Below are positions 9,559-20,078 of a stretch of 64,000 nt of DNA, in pieces. Position 1 is the stretch's first letter; each line of letters opens with the position of its first letter. Below the pieces are notes generated by a model. It was not told the DNA's origin. It saw nothing but the letters and a program-made list of their open reading frames with translations, and made no database searches. Both the position numbers and the translations under genes were made by a program. Source of the stretch: Unio delphinus (Eukaryota > Mollusca > Bivalvia > Unionida > Unionidae); contig JAQISU010000115.1 in the NCBI GenBank assembly GCA_029339505.1, forward strand, positions 11,116,001 to 11,180,000, given 5' to 3'.

Positions 9559-10089
9559 TTAATTACCAGCCCCTAACATCAATTTACTTTTCATAGCCGA
9601 TTTTATCAAAAAGGAAGCCAATTTTTCTTTGAAAGATTTATCAGAAATAGCATTTAACGCATGAATTAATTTCACATCTGCTAGATGCCTGTGCTGCAGA
9701 TTACTGCTTTTATAAGATACATCATGAAGGTGACAGGCCTTATCAATAGCGTTTATTGGTTCCTCACCGGGTCGGGGCTGATTTTGATCATTGAGTCTGA
9801 TATCAAGTCTTGTTCCCGGTCCACAGTAGCTATATCCTGGAAGGTGCTTTTCTCCAGGGTATTTTGCCCATGGGGTTCCAGGGAGTTTTGCTAATTTGGC
9901 TGCGATATCACCTCCTCGTTTTTTTTTAAAGGTTCCTTGAGTTCCTTGGGTTTAGAAACAAATCTAAATTTCTTTGTACTACATTGTACGCATTTACCAG
10001 AAAGCGCTGATCGGTTATTTTTAGTTGTAATCGTCGTCAAGTCATCTGTGCCAGTACGTTTTTTTACACTTCACACAATATAGATCCAT
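9559..10089 (-). pseudogene. Zinc-ribbon/phospholipase A2 gene, copy A, two frames joined at A_AAA_AAC
   Basis: The upstream frame starts at the ATG at 10087-10089 and codes a zinc ribbon. It carries one extra base in a T-run at 10059-10065 (plus strand) relative to copy B, a true frameshift. The downstream frame (9559 to about 9917) is open and codes a PLA2-like domain with the Ca-loop YCGPGTRL and catalytic CHLHDVSY. It has no ATG near its start and a stop just upstream. The two frames meet at nine A residues (minus strand, 9919-9927) forming A_AAA_AAC in the zero frame. The same run and phase occur in copy B. PLA2 domains of this kind are known from parvoviral capsids, where they breach endosomal membranes. 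A similar entry role is inferred. Confidence 0.75.
9918..9924 (-). promoter_or_regulatory. Candidate -1 ribosomal frameshift site, copy A
   Basis: On the minus strand the heptamer A AAA AAC is in the correct zero frame of the zinc-ribbon coding region. A one-base backward slip leads directly into the PLA2 frame (next codon CGA). The heptamer and frame relation are identical in copy B at 41711-41717. Confidence 0.5.
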
Positions 10090-10106
10090 AATTTATATAT
10101 AACGGC

Positions 10107-10772
10107 ATGAATATAATTGATTATTCAGCTACCCGACGACGGGAACCTATTAAACATCATGAAATGTTGCCGAATTCAATTAGAATGATTATAATCGGAC
10201 CATCTGGAAGCGGAAAGACACAACTGCTACTTAATTTGATAACGAGATGGATGAAATGGAACAAATTGTATTTAATAGCCCCGAGTGTAGACGATCAGCG
10301 ATGCTATGAAGTGCTAAAGGATTTTAACGAGAAAGCAAAAGAATTTCAAATCGATGAAGATTTTATTGAGTTTATTACTGATATAGAGGAAGCCCCTTCC
10401 GTGGAAGACATCGATGGAAGTATTAACAATTTAGTGGTATACGATGATATCATGTTAGATAATCAAAAAAATCCTGCTAGAATATTTTCCCGAGGCAGGC
10501 ATAAAAACACTGATGTGATCTATGTCACTCAACGATACACACAAATACCAAAAGTGATCAGAGATAATTGCAATGTGTTGTGTGTATTTAACGGCGTTGA
10601 TACTCATACGCTACGAAATATTCATCAAACTTGGTGCAGCGGTGATATGAATCATAATCAGTTTAGAAATTTCTTTAGTCACGCTCAGTCAAAACCACAC
10701 GGATTTGTGACAATAAATTTAGCAGACCCTAGGACACGATATCGTATCGGACTTGATCAAATATTCGGTTAA
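10107..10772 (+). CDS. Packaging ATPase (FtsK/HerA, A32-like), copy A (221 aa)
   Basis: The frame is intact. The P-loop GPSGSGKTQLLL is at residues 31-42, the Walker B segment NLVVYDD at 108-114 with acidic residues at its end, and a TQRYTQIPKVIRDNC sensor-like motif near 141-155. This arrangement matches the short genome-packaging ATPases of Polintons and related double jelly-roll viruses. It would drive DNA into the capsid. It is divergently transcribed from the zinc-ribbon gene, 17 bp apart. It ends GLDQIFG at the edge of the terminal module. The copy B version (41887-42546) is also intact, and its last codons lie inside the TIR. Confidence 0.9.
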   Translation: MNIIDYSATRRREPIKHHEMLPNSIRMIIIGPSGSGKTQLLLNLITRWMKWNKLYLIAPSVDDQRCYEVLKDFNEKAKEFQIDEDFIEFITDIEEAPSVEDIDGSINNLVVYDDIMLDNQKNPARIFSRGRHKNTDVIYVTQRYTQIPKVIRDNCNVLCVFNGVDTHTLRNIHQTWCSGDMNHNQFRNFFSHAQSKPHGFVTINLADPRTRYRIGLDQIFG

Positions 10773-10790
10773 CCCAGAACTGAAAGTTCT

Positions 10791-10951
10791 AGCAGCAGAG
10801 GGGGTGAGTGACAACGACGTTGCGACGCGAATGTTTTCAGACAAGGGTCAGAGACTTATTTTTTCGCGAGAAGGGTCCAGTGTTATTTTGGAGGGGGTAT
10901 AATCAAAAATAAAAACCAAAAAAAGTTGTCTGATTCGCCCCCTCTGCTGCT
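10791..10951. repeat. Right terminal module of copy A
   Basis: A 161-bp unit is bounded by inverted edges, AGCAGCAGAGGGGGTGA on the inside and a near-complement ending CCCCCTCTGCTGCT on the outside. Its interior is unlike that of the copy B ends, but its outer 35 bp resemble the outer end of copy C at 12017-12051. It is the element terminus. Confidence 0.75.
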
Positions 10952-11787
10952 AACCACAAAAATCTGATTATATCACCGACAGGATAAAACCCGATAATCC
11001 AGTAAAAAGCTATAGCGGTTACACCAAATTGAATTTTTTCACTGGAATAATGGAAAATCGCGTTAATAGATTCACAACTCGACAGGATAAAATCACTGAA
11101 AATTTCACAGCGATCAATGACGATATTTCACTGTTGTTAATATCTCTTAAATCCGGTACTCTCACCCGAGATGAATTTATCAGCGTCGTAGAAACATGTA
11201 ACAAAATCATCGATGACATGGAAATATTTCATTTGCAAATCATACAAGAGGTATTAGGTGACAGTAATCCTAAAACGAGAACAGAGTTTGCGACAATGTA
11301 TAATATCCGTGTAGAAGATATTCCTACATTCAAATTACAGGGATATAATATCTCAGAACTAAAAAAATCGCTCAATGATGCCATCGATGAAGGTTTCAAA
11401 AAAATCCATGACGCATGGAAAAAAATAACAGAACCACAAACAACATTCCTCAAACATAATAATGACCCAGACGGAGGCGGCAGGCATATCGCTCCTCAAA
11501 ATGTGAATATAACCTCAGTGATAGCATTGAATTTAGTATGTGATGTTATCGAAGGCAGCTATCAAATAAATCTCGAGCGATCAAATTAAGCTCAGCAGGG
11601 ATATACTTTATATTCATTTGCACCAACAGCTCCTCCAAGATTTCTAATCGTTGAGGATCCATTTAATCCAGTCTATATGCGATGTCATAATAACGAGAAT
11701 TAATTCTAAACTCACTGACCAGTCCAATAATCTAATTGATTTACAAGGTGACGTTTTACATATTAGTCTGTTTGTAAAATCGTAGTG
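10952..11787 (+). pseudogene. Minor capsid-like protein, copy C, 3' two thirds, broken
   Basis: The frame is open from the junction to 11589. It aligns with the 463-aa protein of copy B over segments such as SGTLTRDEFISVVETCNKII and DPDGGGRHIAPQNVNI. It is broken by TAA at 11587-11589, where copy B has Gln. A small deletion near 11693-11700 causes a later frameshift. The tail ending SLFVKS is still recognisable up to 11787. The 5' part is missing because copy A's terminus abuts it. Confidence 0.8.
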
Positions 11788-11817
11788 ATTTTCATCGTAA
11801 AAGAATTGTTAACCCAT

Positions 11818-12051
11818 AGCAGCAGAGGGGGGTGAATTCCAACTACCATGGTGTCGACCAACAAGCGTTGGTTTGCCTCGTCGACGCTTTTTTTTACCAT
11901 TTCGAGGAAGCCTCAGTTCGCCGATTCAACCCTTCTATTAAATATTTACTAGGAAGCCTTAATTTGTCAAATAGACCTTTCTATAAAATATTAACGAGAA
12001 GGAAGTCTAGAAGACGCCTAAAAAGTTGGTCTGTTCACCCCCTCTGCTGCT
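11818..12051. repeat. Terminal module of copy C
   Basis: A 234-bp unit is bounded by AGCAGCAGAGGGGGGTGAA and its near-complement ending TTCACCCCCTCTGCTGCT. The interior contains GTCGACGCTTTTTT words also seen in the copy B ends but is otherwise different in length and sequence. Confidence 0.75.
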
Positions 12052-13171
12052 ACTGTTGACGTCATGATTCTCCTTGCTTCTTAGCAATGAAGGAAAATTT
12101 AATTATCTGCAAATTTTATTATAAGTTTTAAAGTGTGATTAAATGATGGTAGAAGTATTGTGTTCGATTATTTTCTAATGCTAATAATGGTTTTGAATTA
12201 TGTGGATTTTCTACATTAAACATCTTGTTCAAACATTGGATCTTTATTATTTAAGAGTTCGTAATGTTTTAAAGCAGGAGAGAGATCAGGCTATCGACTA
12301 AGCTGTAAAATTGTTTTCGGGAGGAAAATGCAAACATTAGAATTTATGTGATTCATATATGGCATGACCTTTATGTGTTGGTCTACCATCACCACCACAA
12401 TTACCTTTACTTTTGGCGTTAGCTGCAAAACAGAAGACATGTTTATCTTAAAATGACGTGACTACATTGAGATAAATCATTTCAAATATCTATGTAACAT
12501 TTGTTCTTCATTACTTCTGTGTAAAGTTTGAAAACAAGTAAATCCAAACTGGCTCAGTACTTCTCATGGATCCGATTCGTGTTTTAGAATGAACGATGCA
12601 GTTATTTAAAAACAAAATTGCTTGTTTTTAGTATGTAATAAGACTCGTGTGTTCATTAGTTTATTCTTCTTTCGTTGCGAAGAAATGAGTGATTGTTTGG
12701 TTTTTGTGACCGAGGGTTGCCCATTGTTTACAACGTTCAAAACAATATAATGTGAAGTTCTGTTTTTCAGGACACGTTTATTGTAATGTGAATCGGAAAT
12801 AATGGGATTTACTAGCATGAAGCAATATGCATCATCATACTGTTCAAAGTTCTCTCGTATTATAATATCACCACAGATCGACTTATTTTTGTTCAACGTC
12901 TGTATATCATTTACATGTTTAACATTTAAAAAATGTCTTAATTTACTGCGCATTTTACATTCAAATCATTTGAGCTCTCGTCTGAATAATGTGTTAATAC
13001 GAAGGGTAAAATTAAATATCGTTTCAGTAATTTTTGATAAATCTTGCATTTGTCTGCATTATCTAGAATCCGAATATGCTAAAACAAAATATGTATCGCT
13101 AATAACTCGGATCCTCTTTTGCTTTTAGTCTATGTATTTTCCTTGCTGCAGGTATCACCCTGATATTTTGT
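12052..13171. other. Host intergenic DNA, no gene seen
   Basis: AT-rich sequence. Two overlapping frames on opposite strands near 12606-13128 have no recognisable domain and no splice or codon-use support. I see nothing else here. Confidence 0.5.
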
Positions 13172-13386
13172 TGTAGGTCCAGAGGCGTAGCGATGGTATT
13201 TTGCGCCCGGGGACAAACTATAAAATTGGCGCCCCAGCGATCTTGTGACAGATTTATTACCCTTGTTTTCTTATTATAATGTAACGTTGCAAGCCTCATT
13301 TTGGCGCCCCTGTACCTTGGTGCCCGGGGACATATGTACCCCCCGCCCCCCCCCCCCCCCCCCATCGCTACGCCTCTGTGTAAGTC
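13172..13386. mobile_element. hAT-type MITE, 199 bp, with poly-C tract
   Basis: The element at 13180-13378 has perfect 17-bp terminal inverted repeats starting CAGAGGCGTAGCGATGG. It is flanked by 8-bp target duplications, TGTAGGTC at 13172-13179 and TGTAAGTC at 13379-13386 (7 of 8 match). The TIR sequence and 8-bp duplication are typical of hAT elements. The interior contains repeated GGCGCCCC words and a run of about 18 C next to the right TIR. Confidence 0.85.
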
Positions 13387-13387
13387 T

Positions 13388-13628
13388 TAACGCCATTCTC
13401 AGCACACAATAGACTATACATGGCGGCCAGTATTAATAATTGAGGAAGAACCCAGAAAAACCCCCAGAAATAACCACCGACCCACGATAAGTTAATGACA
13501 AGCTTTCTCACTAACCACCCACTGATTGGCCGAATCTGAGACTAGAACCCACGCAGACGGCAGTGAGATGGCAGTGATCCGTAACGGACAGCACTTAAGA
13601 CCACTCGGCCACTCGGGGGCCTCCGGTA
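13388..13628 (-). mobile_element. tRNA-derived SINE, family 2, minus strand
   Basis: Read on the minus strand it has a tRNA-like head (CCGAGTGGCCGAGTGGTCTTAA with A and B box-like segments), a central body, and the tail segment GGCGTTAA. A plus-strand relative lies at 20724-20970 and a diverged one at 17922-18105. Such tails are common in molluscan SINEs. Confidence 0.8.
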
Positions 13629-14568
13629 CCATCCTGATAGTAATGTAACTGTAACATAGAACAATGCATGAAATAAGTAAAATAAACGTTACCATGTTAC
13701 AAAGGTATAACGATTTTAATATTCCTTTATACTCAAAGGTACAGGAACACTGATTAATTTAGTATAGGATAGAAACCGATTCAAGCACACTAAAATAAGA
13801 ACAGCTGGCAAGAGCGGAAAAAACCCTGTACCTGAAGTGGTTGTTTACTTGTACTTGGATTGTCTGCATTCAGTGTCATTCACCACATTAAACTTATCTT
13901 CTTATGTTTTGACCTCTCCCAATACATACAAATACGGGGGTGGGTTGGGTACATTAAGTTATACCATTGGTTTTGTCAATTTATGGATTATGTTTTGCCA
14001 TTTTACGGATATAAATAAATATAAGTAGTTATTACTCAATTATCAGCGATCTCATTATTCACTGCCTACCCACCTTCTCTGCTTCACGAAATTAAATTTT
14101 TCAGATAATGGTTTTGTTGGTCGATAACGTATTATATTGAAACAAACCAAAGTGGCAACTATTTTACTTTATCGCGACATAATTATAAACTGACCAAAGG
14201 GTAATAAAAATAATATAGAATATTTTAATTAGGAAGCTTTCTTGTAATTTTTGAAATGTATACTATTTTCAAATCCCTATAACTTGTATTGACCATGGGG
14301 CAACACAATTAAGACGACAAAGTACAAGAGTTATTCAATACAAATATCGTTACGAAGATAGTATTATTTATTTTATTTTCTGGTTAAATTTATAAACGTG
14401 TCCGAACACTCCACAGATGTTAAAAATTCAATAATAGCATTTACATTGGACATGAAATAGAAAATTACACTTTTGGCAGAGGGATGACCAAGCTAAACTA
14501 GATTATTCTCAGGGAACACTTATAATTGCAACCACAAACAAACTCACTTTATTCAACCGATATGACGA
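13629..14568. other. Host intergenic DNA, no gene seen
   Basis: AT-rich, with no repeat family or coding region that I can support. Confidence 0.5.
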
Positions 14569-14875
14569 CTAGCCGTTTAAATGTATGTGCGTCCTAGAAT
14601 TTTCATCTAATTCGTAGTCTAGATGAGTACCATTATCATTCAATGTTAGGCCCAGATGAATACCACTATTATCCAGTCCTATGCCTTGATGAGTAGCATT
14701 ATCATTCAATGTTAGGCCTTGGTGAATACCACTCTTATCCAGTCCTAAACCTTGATGAGAAGAATTATCATTCAATGTTAGGCCTTGATGAATACCACTA
14801 TTACCCAATCCTAAGCCTTGGTGAGAAGAATTATTATTCTTTGTTAGGCCTTGATGGGTAGCATTTACATACTAT
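14569..14875 (-). other. Tandem-repeat coding-like region (11-residue repeats)
   Basis: A minus-strand frame codes at least seven 11-residue units alternating between SGIHQGLTLND and NSSHQGLGLD types. It runs from about 14875 down to a stop at 14569. DNA units of about 33 bp (66-bp pairs) underlie it. Substitutions between units often keep the residue class, which suggests past protein-level selection. It could be one exon of a host repeat protein. No splice sites are convincing and I do not recognise the family. Confidence 0.4.
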
Positions 14876-15609
14876 TAAGAAAGAAACCAAAATGCTCTGA
14901 TCTAATATAATATTATACAATTACGTACAATTGGTCTCGGTAACGTTAATATAATAGGATGTTCTATTTAACATCATGCTTGCAGTCAGTGTCACGGAAT
15001 CGTATAAACCCTTTCTTTTTATGTATTAAAATCGTGTACTAGAGTTTCGTTTTTGGCGTACAACGATACCCAAAGATCAATAAGGTATATTGTATCGTAT
15101 TTCAAAATAGTGAGTTCGGTTCATCTTATGCCGCACGTGCGAAGTGCCTTTGATCAGATGAACCGAATGCCGTCGATGCACAGCCAATTTATGTGTATAA
15201 ATACCTCACCGCATGCCAAGCTCTTGACATTACAACACATCTTGTCAGTTGGCGATCTGCTATAAGGACTCGCACATCTCCAGCTATAGAGGTATGTAAT
15301 TTTAAATAATTTCTCGTATATACGATAACACTATTGCACTACCACGTCAATTTCTGCATGATTGGTAGCTTTGTTTATGGAGAATAATGTACACGTTTAT
15401 GATTTAGCCAAAGATTTATTTTAGTAACATAAGAATACATTTTTAAGCAATGTTTAGTACAGTAGGATTCTTATCAAGCATGGTTAGGTTTATTTCTGAA
15501 CTTATTGTTTTGTAATTTGTGTGCCAGTAATATAATCTATATAACTTACCGTGTATGCTATTACGTTTTTATGCCCGTGTCACATATACAGTGCATGGTA
15601 TTGGACATA
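14876..15609. other. Host intergenic DNA, no gene seen
   Basis: No coding region, RNA gene or repeat family is apparent. Confidence 0.45.
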
Positions 15610-15810
15610 TTTTCAGCTGCCCAGTGTCTGGAAATGTCCAGTGTTCGGTATTGTCCTGCGTTGTCCAGTGTCTGGTGTTGTCCATTGTCTGGAATGTCCA
15701 GTCTCTGGAGTGTCCCATCTGTAGAGTTGTCCAGTATCTGGAGTGTCGGGAATGTACACTAACCAGTCATGTCCAGTATATGGAATGTCCGGTGCTGTCC
15801 AGAGTGACTA
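15610..15810. repeat. Degenerate minisatellite with TGTCCAGTGTCTGG core
   Basis: A cluster of about a dozen imperfect 13-17 bp units (TGTCCAGTGTCTGGAG variants) produces overlapping spurious frames on the plus strand. Confidence 0.75.
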
Positions 15811-16652
15811 GAGGGACCCGATCGTTCCAAATTTGGGAGGAATCGAGGTCTACGTGGTGCAAGGTGTAAAGCTAACCACAATAATTGTAGCAGATGTAAA
15901 GCTGAACTTTAGTAGCCGTGGAGCTAAAATAGAGTGTTCTGACAACGGAGTGTATCACCTTGCATGTAATCTTGTAGCCGAGGGCTAAATATTGGGGTTC
16001 GAAAAACTCATTGTGTCTTTAAGGACTGTAAAGATAAGTAATATATGTCTTTTTTCATTTGCATAATTTTGCTATGAGTGAATTCATTTTATTACATGAG
16101 TAAAATTCTACATTGTTTGTTAGCTGAGCAAACTATATCCATCTTTCCATTGTTTAATCACTGTGAATGATTCACGCCTCGTGTTTGTCTTTTGTAGAGT
16201 AATTTTTTTTGGTATTTTTCTTTATCACATTTGTGCGTTATTATGTTAATAATCCAATATTTGGATTAAATATATACCCCCGTATTTATAATTTCGTTGC
16301 TCATTCTAGTCATTCATTATTAAACTTTGTATTTAATCATCGTCAAAAATGTTATGTTGTGAATCCGAAAATCCCACCTGGTTATCTTGCTACAGTCAGC
16401 TTGTTTGTTTGATTAGAATTTTTAACGTACCTTTAATAATTTTCCAGTCATATCGCTACGATCTCTGTAGTGAGGCATTTTATAGTGATGTCTAGCATTG
16501 GGGCATCACAGCCAGAAACACGCGTATATTCAGACATTGCCTATGATGGATCGGTACCATAATGGCTGTCATATTATCCTGAATATCAAGCTAACATCAC
16601 AGCATGGAAAAGTTGCATGTTACAAGCGTGACATTTAGTCAATGCACTTTTA
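15811..16652. other. Host intergenic DNA, no gene seen
   Basis: AT-rich. A 67-codon frame at 16209-16412 has no recognisable feature. Confidence 0.45.
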
Positions 16653-16960
16653 CCGCTCCGGTGGCTTAGTGGTTAGAGCTTCCTCCTCGGATGCAGGAGG
16701 TCGCTGGTTAAAACCCCGACCGAGTCATACCAAAGACTTTTAAAAAATAATACTAACAGCTGCCTCGATAGGCGCTCAACATTGAAAGGTTAGTGTAGGG
16801 ACTGGTCGGCCTGGTGACAAAATAATGTAGCAGGGTGGGAGATAATGCTAAATGTCTGCGGCATGATGCACCAGTGCTTGACATCACTATAAACTGTCAC
16901 AATACATACATCGTAGCGATATGGCTGAAAAACTGTTAAAGCTACGTTAAAATTTCAAAA
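16653..16960 (+). mobile_element. tRNA-derived SINE, family 1
   Basis: A tRNA-like head (CCGCTCCGGTGGCTTAGTGG, with a degenerate B box GGTTAAAACCCC) is followed by the body motifs GACTGGTCGGCCTGGTG and GCGGCATGATGCACCAG, and the tail ATCGTAGCGATATGGCTGAA / GCTACGTTAAAA. A (CA)n microsatellite follows. Relatives lie at 18605, 20079, 45905, 47859 and 49588. Confidence 0.85.
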
Positions 16961-16973
16961 TCCCCACCTCTTC

Positions 16974-16977
<4 letters not shown>

Positions 16978-17023
<46 letters not shown>
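16978..17023. repeat. (CA)n microsatellite
   Basis: An uninterrupted CA dinucleotide run directly after the SINE tail. Confidence 0.95.
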
Positions 17024-17028
<5 letters not shown>

Positions 17029-17297
17029 TTTGCACTCTTAAAATGGAATAGTACGCTCAACAAATAATCCTATCGCCTGCACGTGTACATACTAACGCAC
17101 ATTGTTACTTCCTTTCATACAGATATACACATCCTAATACATATATTAATACGTACATTTATCCACTCAATAATCTAGTCATGAGTTATTACATTGAGCA
17201 GTAAGTTGTTTTTGCTGTAACTCAGAAACTATGGACTTTCATTGTCTCAGTAAGATTTTGACAACTGTACTTGAGTATCTACAACGATGATTTGATT

Positions 17298-17320
17298 ATT
17301 ATTATTATTATTATTATTAT

Positions 17321-17397
<77 letters not shown>
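17298..17397. repeat. (ATT)n followed by (TA)n microsatellite
   Basis: About eight ATT units pass into a TA run of more than 30 units. Confidence 0.95.
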
Positions 17398-17402
<5 letters not shown>

Positions 17403-17921
17403 TTTAATCGATCCAGTCCTTTATAAAATTGAGAAAAATAAGTACAGAATGCCAAATTAGCGGTATTATTTGTTCTTCAGATATGTACTAACTGACCCTG
17501 TGGCTTGAGAAAGGACCAAGCCTTGGATTTTTTGGAATAGTTGTGACCTAGACTCGCACAAGCGTGCTTGACTACTTCAAATCTGATGTGTCACTTAAAG
17601 TTCCAGACATGTCACACATCGTTTAAGATCAGTACCTCGTACCTTTAATATCATTAGTGAGCGTTAGCAAACCACATTATGAGTTACAGTTTCTATGCGA
17701 TTTGGGCCAAGTAATTCAGATTTCTCAAGGGTTGATACTGACAGTTAGGGAAAAGTGAATTGTTTTACGGAGAGTAGTTTTAAATTTATCACATTGTAAA
17801 TCACAATTTACCCCGTCAAATACAATAAACAACTAAGTATTACATTTTCAAAGTGTAATAATTCCGTCAAAGAAGAGCTTAGGGATTATATAAATGACAG
17901 TTGTTTGCACCTGCTGGGTTG

Positions 17922-18105
17922 TTCATGGCGGCCAGTATGTTTGGTTAAAGAAGCAATCAACGATCACCTGGAAGATATTGGCAAGCTTTGCTCACATACG
18001 CTCGTTGGCCGTGGTGGCAATTCAATCCCACGCGGAAAGAAGTGAGATGTCAACGATATGTATATGTGAGAGCCTTGGACAACATGACCACTATGGTCCC
18101 CAAAT
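17922..18105 (-). mobile_element. Diverged fragment of SINE family 2
   Basis: Shares GGCGGCCAGTA, AAGCTTTGCTCACATA and GGCC...AATCCCACGC blocks with the copies at 13388 and 20724. The tRNA-like head is largely eroded. Confidence 0.55.
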
Positions 18106-18604
18106 ATAAATTTTGATCGTATTCTTTGTGAATCGTTCCATATCCGACACAAGTAAATAATAAACGATCTATGGTGCTAGTTCGCTCTTTGAAAATTAAT
18201 AGATAGCGTGGCAGGAATAATATTACGACAAGCTTAGCTATATTACATCATACCTAACGGCTTGCTATCTGACAATTGCTAGTGAGGTGAGAATAATTTG
18301 TATATAAATATATATTAATATAAATTAATATTGCTTGGATACTTACAATTTATAAGTGTAGCAAGCAGTTTAATCTTCGATAAAGTAGAATAGGATTTTT
18401 GAAGTAATATTTGAAAGTATATTATTGAAATTTTATGATTTGTTTGGCAACAAGGGGTATTGAACGCATGATATTTTGATTACATGTAGGAAGACCAACC
18501 GACTGCGCTATTGCGATTCCAACGTAAAATACTAATAACGATATTACTTTCTCGCCTCAAATGTTTCAAGACGAGAGTTTACTTCTACCGCCGTTATTGT
18601 ATAC
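18106..18604. other. Host intergenic DNA, no gene seen
   Basis: AT-rich, with no supported feature. Confidence 0.45.
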
Positions 18605-18862
18605 TCTAAAGTTAATGAACAAGGTCGTGTTATGCCTGGTATCAGGATAATGTGACTGGTTGGGACATCATGCAACAAGTCTAAAGTTAATGAACAAGGT
18701 TGTGTTATGCCTGGTATCAGGATAATGTGACTGGTTGGGACATCATGCTACAAGTCTGCGGCATGATGCCCCAGTACTGGATATTACTATAAACTGCCAC
18801 ACTACAGATATCGTAGCGATATGACTGAATTTTTTTTTAAAGCCACGTAAAAACTCCAAAAC
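18605..18862 (+). mobile_element. SINE family 1, headless, with internal 75-bp tandem duplication
   Basis: The segment from TCTAAAGTTAATGAACAAGG to GGACATCATGC(A/T)ACAAG occurs twice in tandem (18606-18680 and 18681-18755, two differences). It is followed once by the usual tail GCGGCATGATGCCCCAGTA to GCCACGTAAAA. The tRNA-like head is missing. Confidence 0.75.
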
Positions 18863-18865
18863 CAC

Positions 18866-20078
18866 ACACATTTCGTAATTTGCATGTTCTAGAACAATGG
18901 TATAAACAGATTTAATTGGACATCATGAACGAGCATGATTAGATTTTTTTTTACCTGTTATATTTTATAAGCATCAGATAATACACGCGTATTTTGCACA
19001 TTGCGTACCTTCTTGAAAACACCATTTCGCTCACTGTGCTCTAGAATATTGCTATTATCAATGGTTTAATTGCAAGGTTATCAATTACATGACACAAGGA
19101 CACAATACAAATCTTTTGTAATTTGCACGAACCCCTGATAAAATTAAATATCAACCGCGCCAGGTCATGGGACTGATTTGTTTTGTTCAGAATGCTTTTT
19201 TATAAGAAAAACGAAAGCTGAGATTTTATCTTAAAAAAGTACGTTCATCTTTTCTAATAACAAATTTGGACTTACAACCCTTGAATCTTATTCTCATGCA
19301 TACATAGTTCTTGCATATATACAGTTCGATAGACAGACAGATGGATGGATGAATTCAAGCACATTACCTATGATAAAGAGTGCTCTTGTCGAACTTATTT
19401 TCCATTTGTATTGCAATTAAAATTGTCAGAACTTAAACTGTACAATTTTAAATGTCACTCAAATAAATAGTTAATAGACATACTTCTAATAAACAATCAG
19501 TTATGTTCCACTTAAAATGCACTAATTTCGATAGGTATACAATACAAAGTACTTTGGTGTACATTCCAGTGATCCTATTTTATATTCGATATACTGATGT
19601 TTCCTAAAATTTGAGCTTTAAGGAATATTATAATTGTTTCTTTTATCTATATTTTCATTCTAAAGTTTCTGACTATTAATATTTATTTCCATTTTTGTTT
19701 TAATTATATTCGACGAATGTTAAAAACGTAAAGTTTGTTGGTTGTTAATGCAATACAATTTAAAATGAAAAAATAAATATGTTTGGGAAGAACGATAGTA
19801 GTCAGGTGGACTAGTTTTCAAAATATTTTTGAAATATTTTATATGCTTTATGCAAACAATTTCTTACTACAATATACAACTAATCAAAACAATATTTGCG
19901 TATAGACATCACGTAAGCTGAACACTAAAATATAACACTTTTAAAGTTTAGACACTGCTATGGGCTTTTTGTAAGTCTAACTTGTGCGAGAGCAACTACG
20001 CCATCTATTAACAACAATCCTCGTATTAAAAATACTTCAATCAAATTTAAGAATTGGTTTTCTTACTCTGTTGCACAA
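18866..20078. other. Host DNA with a diffuse dispersed repeat
   Basis: No gene seen. The part 19320-19690 (GACAGACAGATGGATGG, GTACATTCCAGTGATCC and following AT-rich blocks) resembles segments at 42900-43340 and 44090-44340, suggesting an unnamed old repeat family. Confidence 0.4.

Larger units (their letters stand above)
1..10951. mobile_element. Polinton-like endogenous DNA virus, copy A (left part outside window)
   Basis: This stretch carries, in the same order and orientation as the complete copy at 27357-42740, the major capsid gene (cut by the window edge), four further minus-strand genes, the polymerase-helicase gene, integrase, zinc-ribbon/PLA2 gene and packaging ATPase. It ends in a terminal module bounded by inverted AGCAGCAG motifs. 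Lesions include a disrupted capsid start, a stop codon in the polymerase gene and a one-base insertion in the zinc ribbon. They differ from those of copy B, so the two copies decayed independently. A block at 2836-4710 has no counterpart in copy B. The left end, protease, fibre and minor capsid genes would lie upstream of the window. Confidence 0.9.
10952..12051. mobile_element. Copy C: inverted left-end fragment of a related element
   Basis: The first bases after copy A (AACCACAAAAATCTGATTAT) match the interior of the minor capsid-like gene as seen in copy B near 28420, read in the opposite orientation. The fragment runs through the rest of that gene to a terminal module at 11818-12051 and then into host DNA. 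It is best explained as an older element into which copy A integrated, or as the product of self-integration. Confidence 0.75.

Noticed and set aside
12606..13128. Overlapping frames of about 110 codons on both strands
   Set aside because: No domain, no signal and no splice support, and they overlap each other. Likely chance frames in AT-rich DNA.
16653..16740. tRNA-like sequences at SINE heads (also 20080, 20724, 47861, 49800)
   Set aside because: They have A and B box-like segments but mismatched stems and are each followed by the same SINE body, so they are SINE heads and not tRNA genes.
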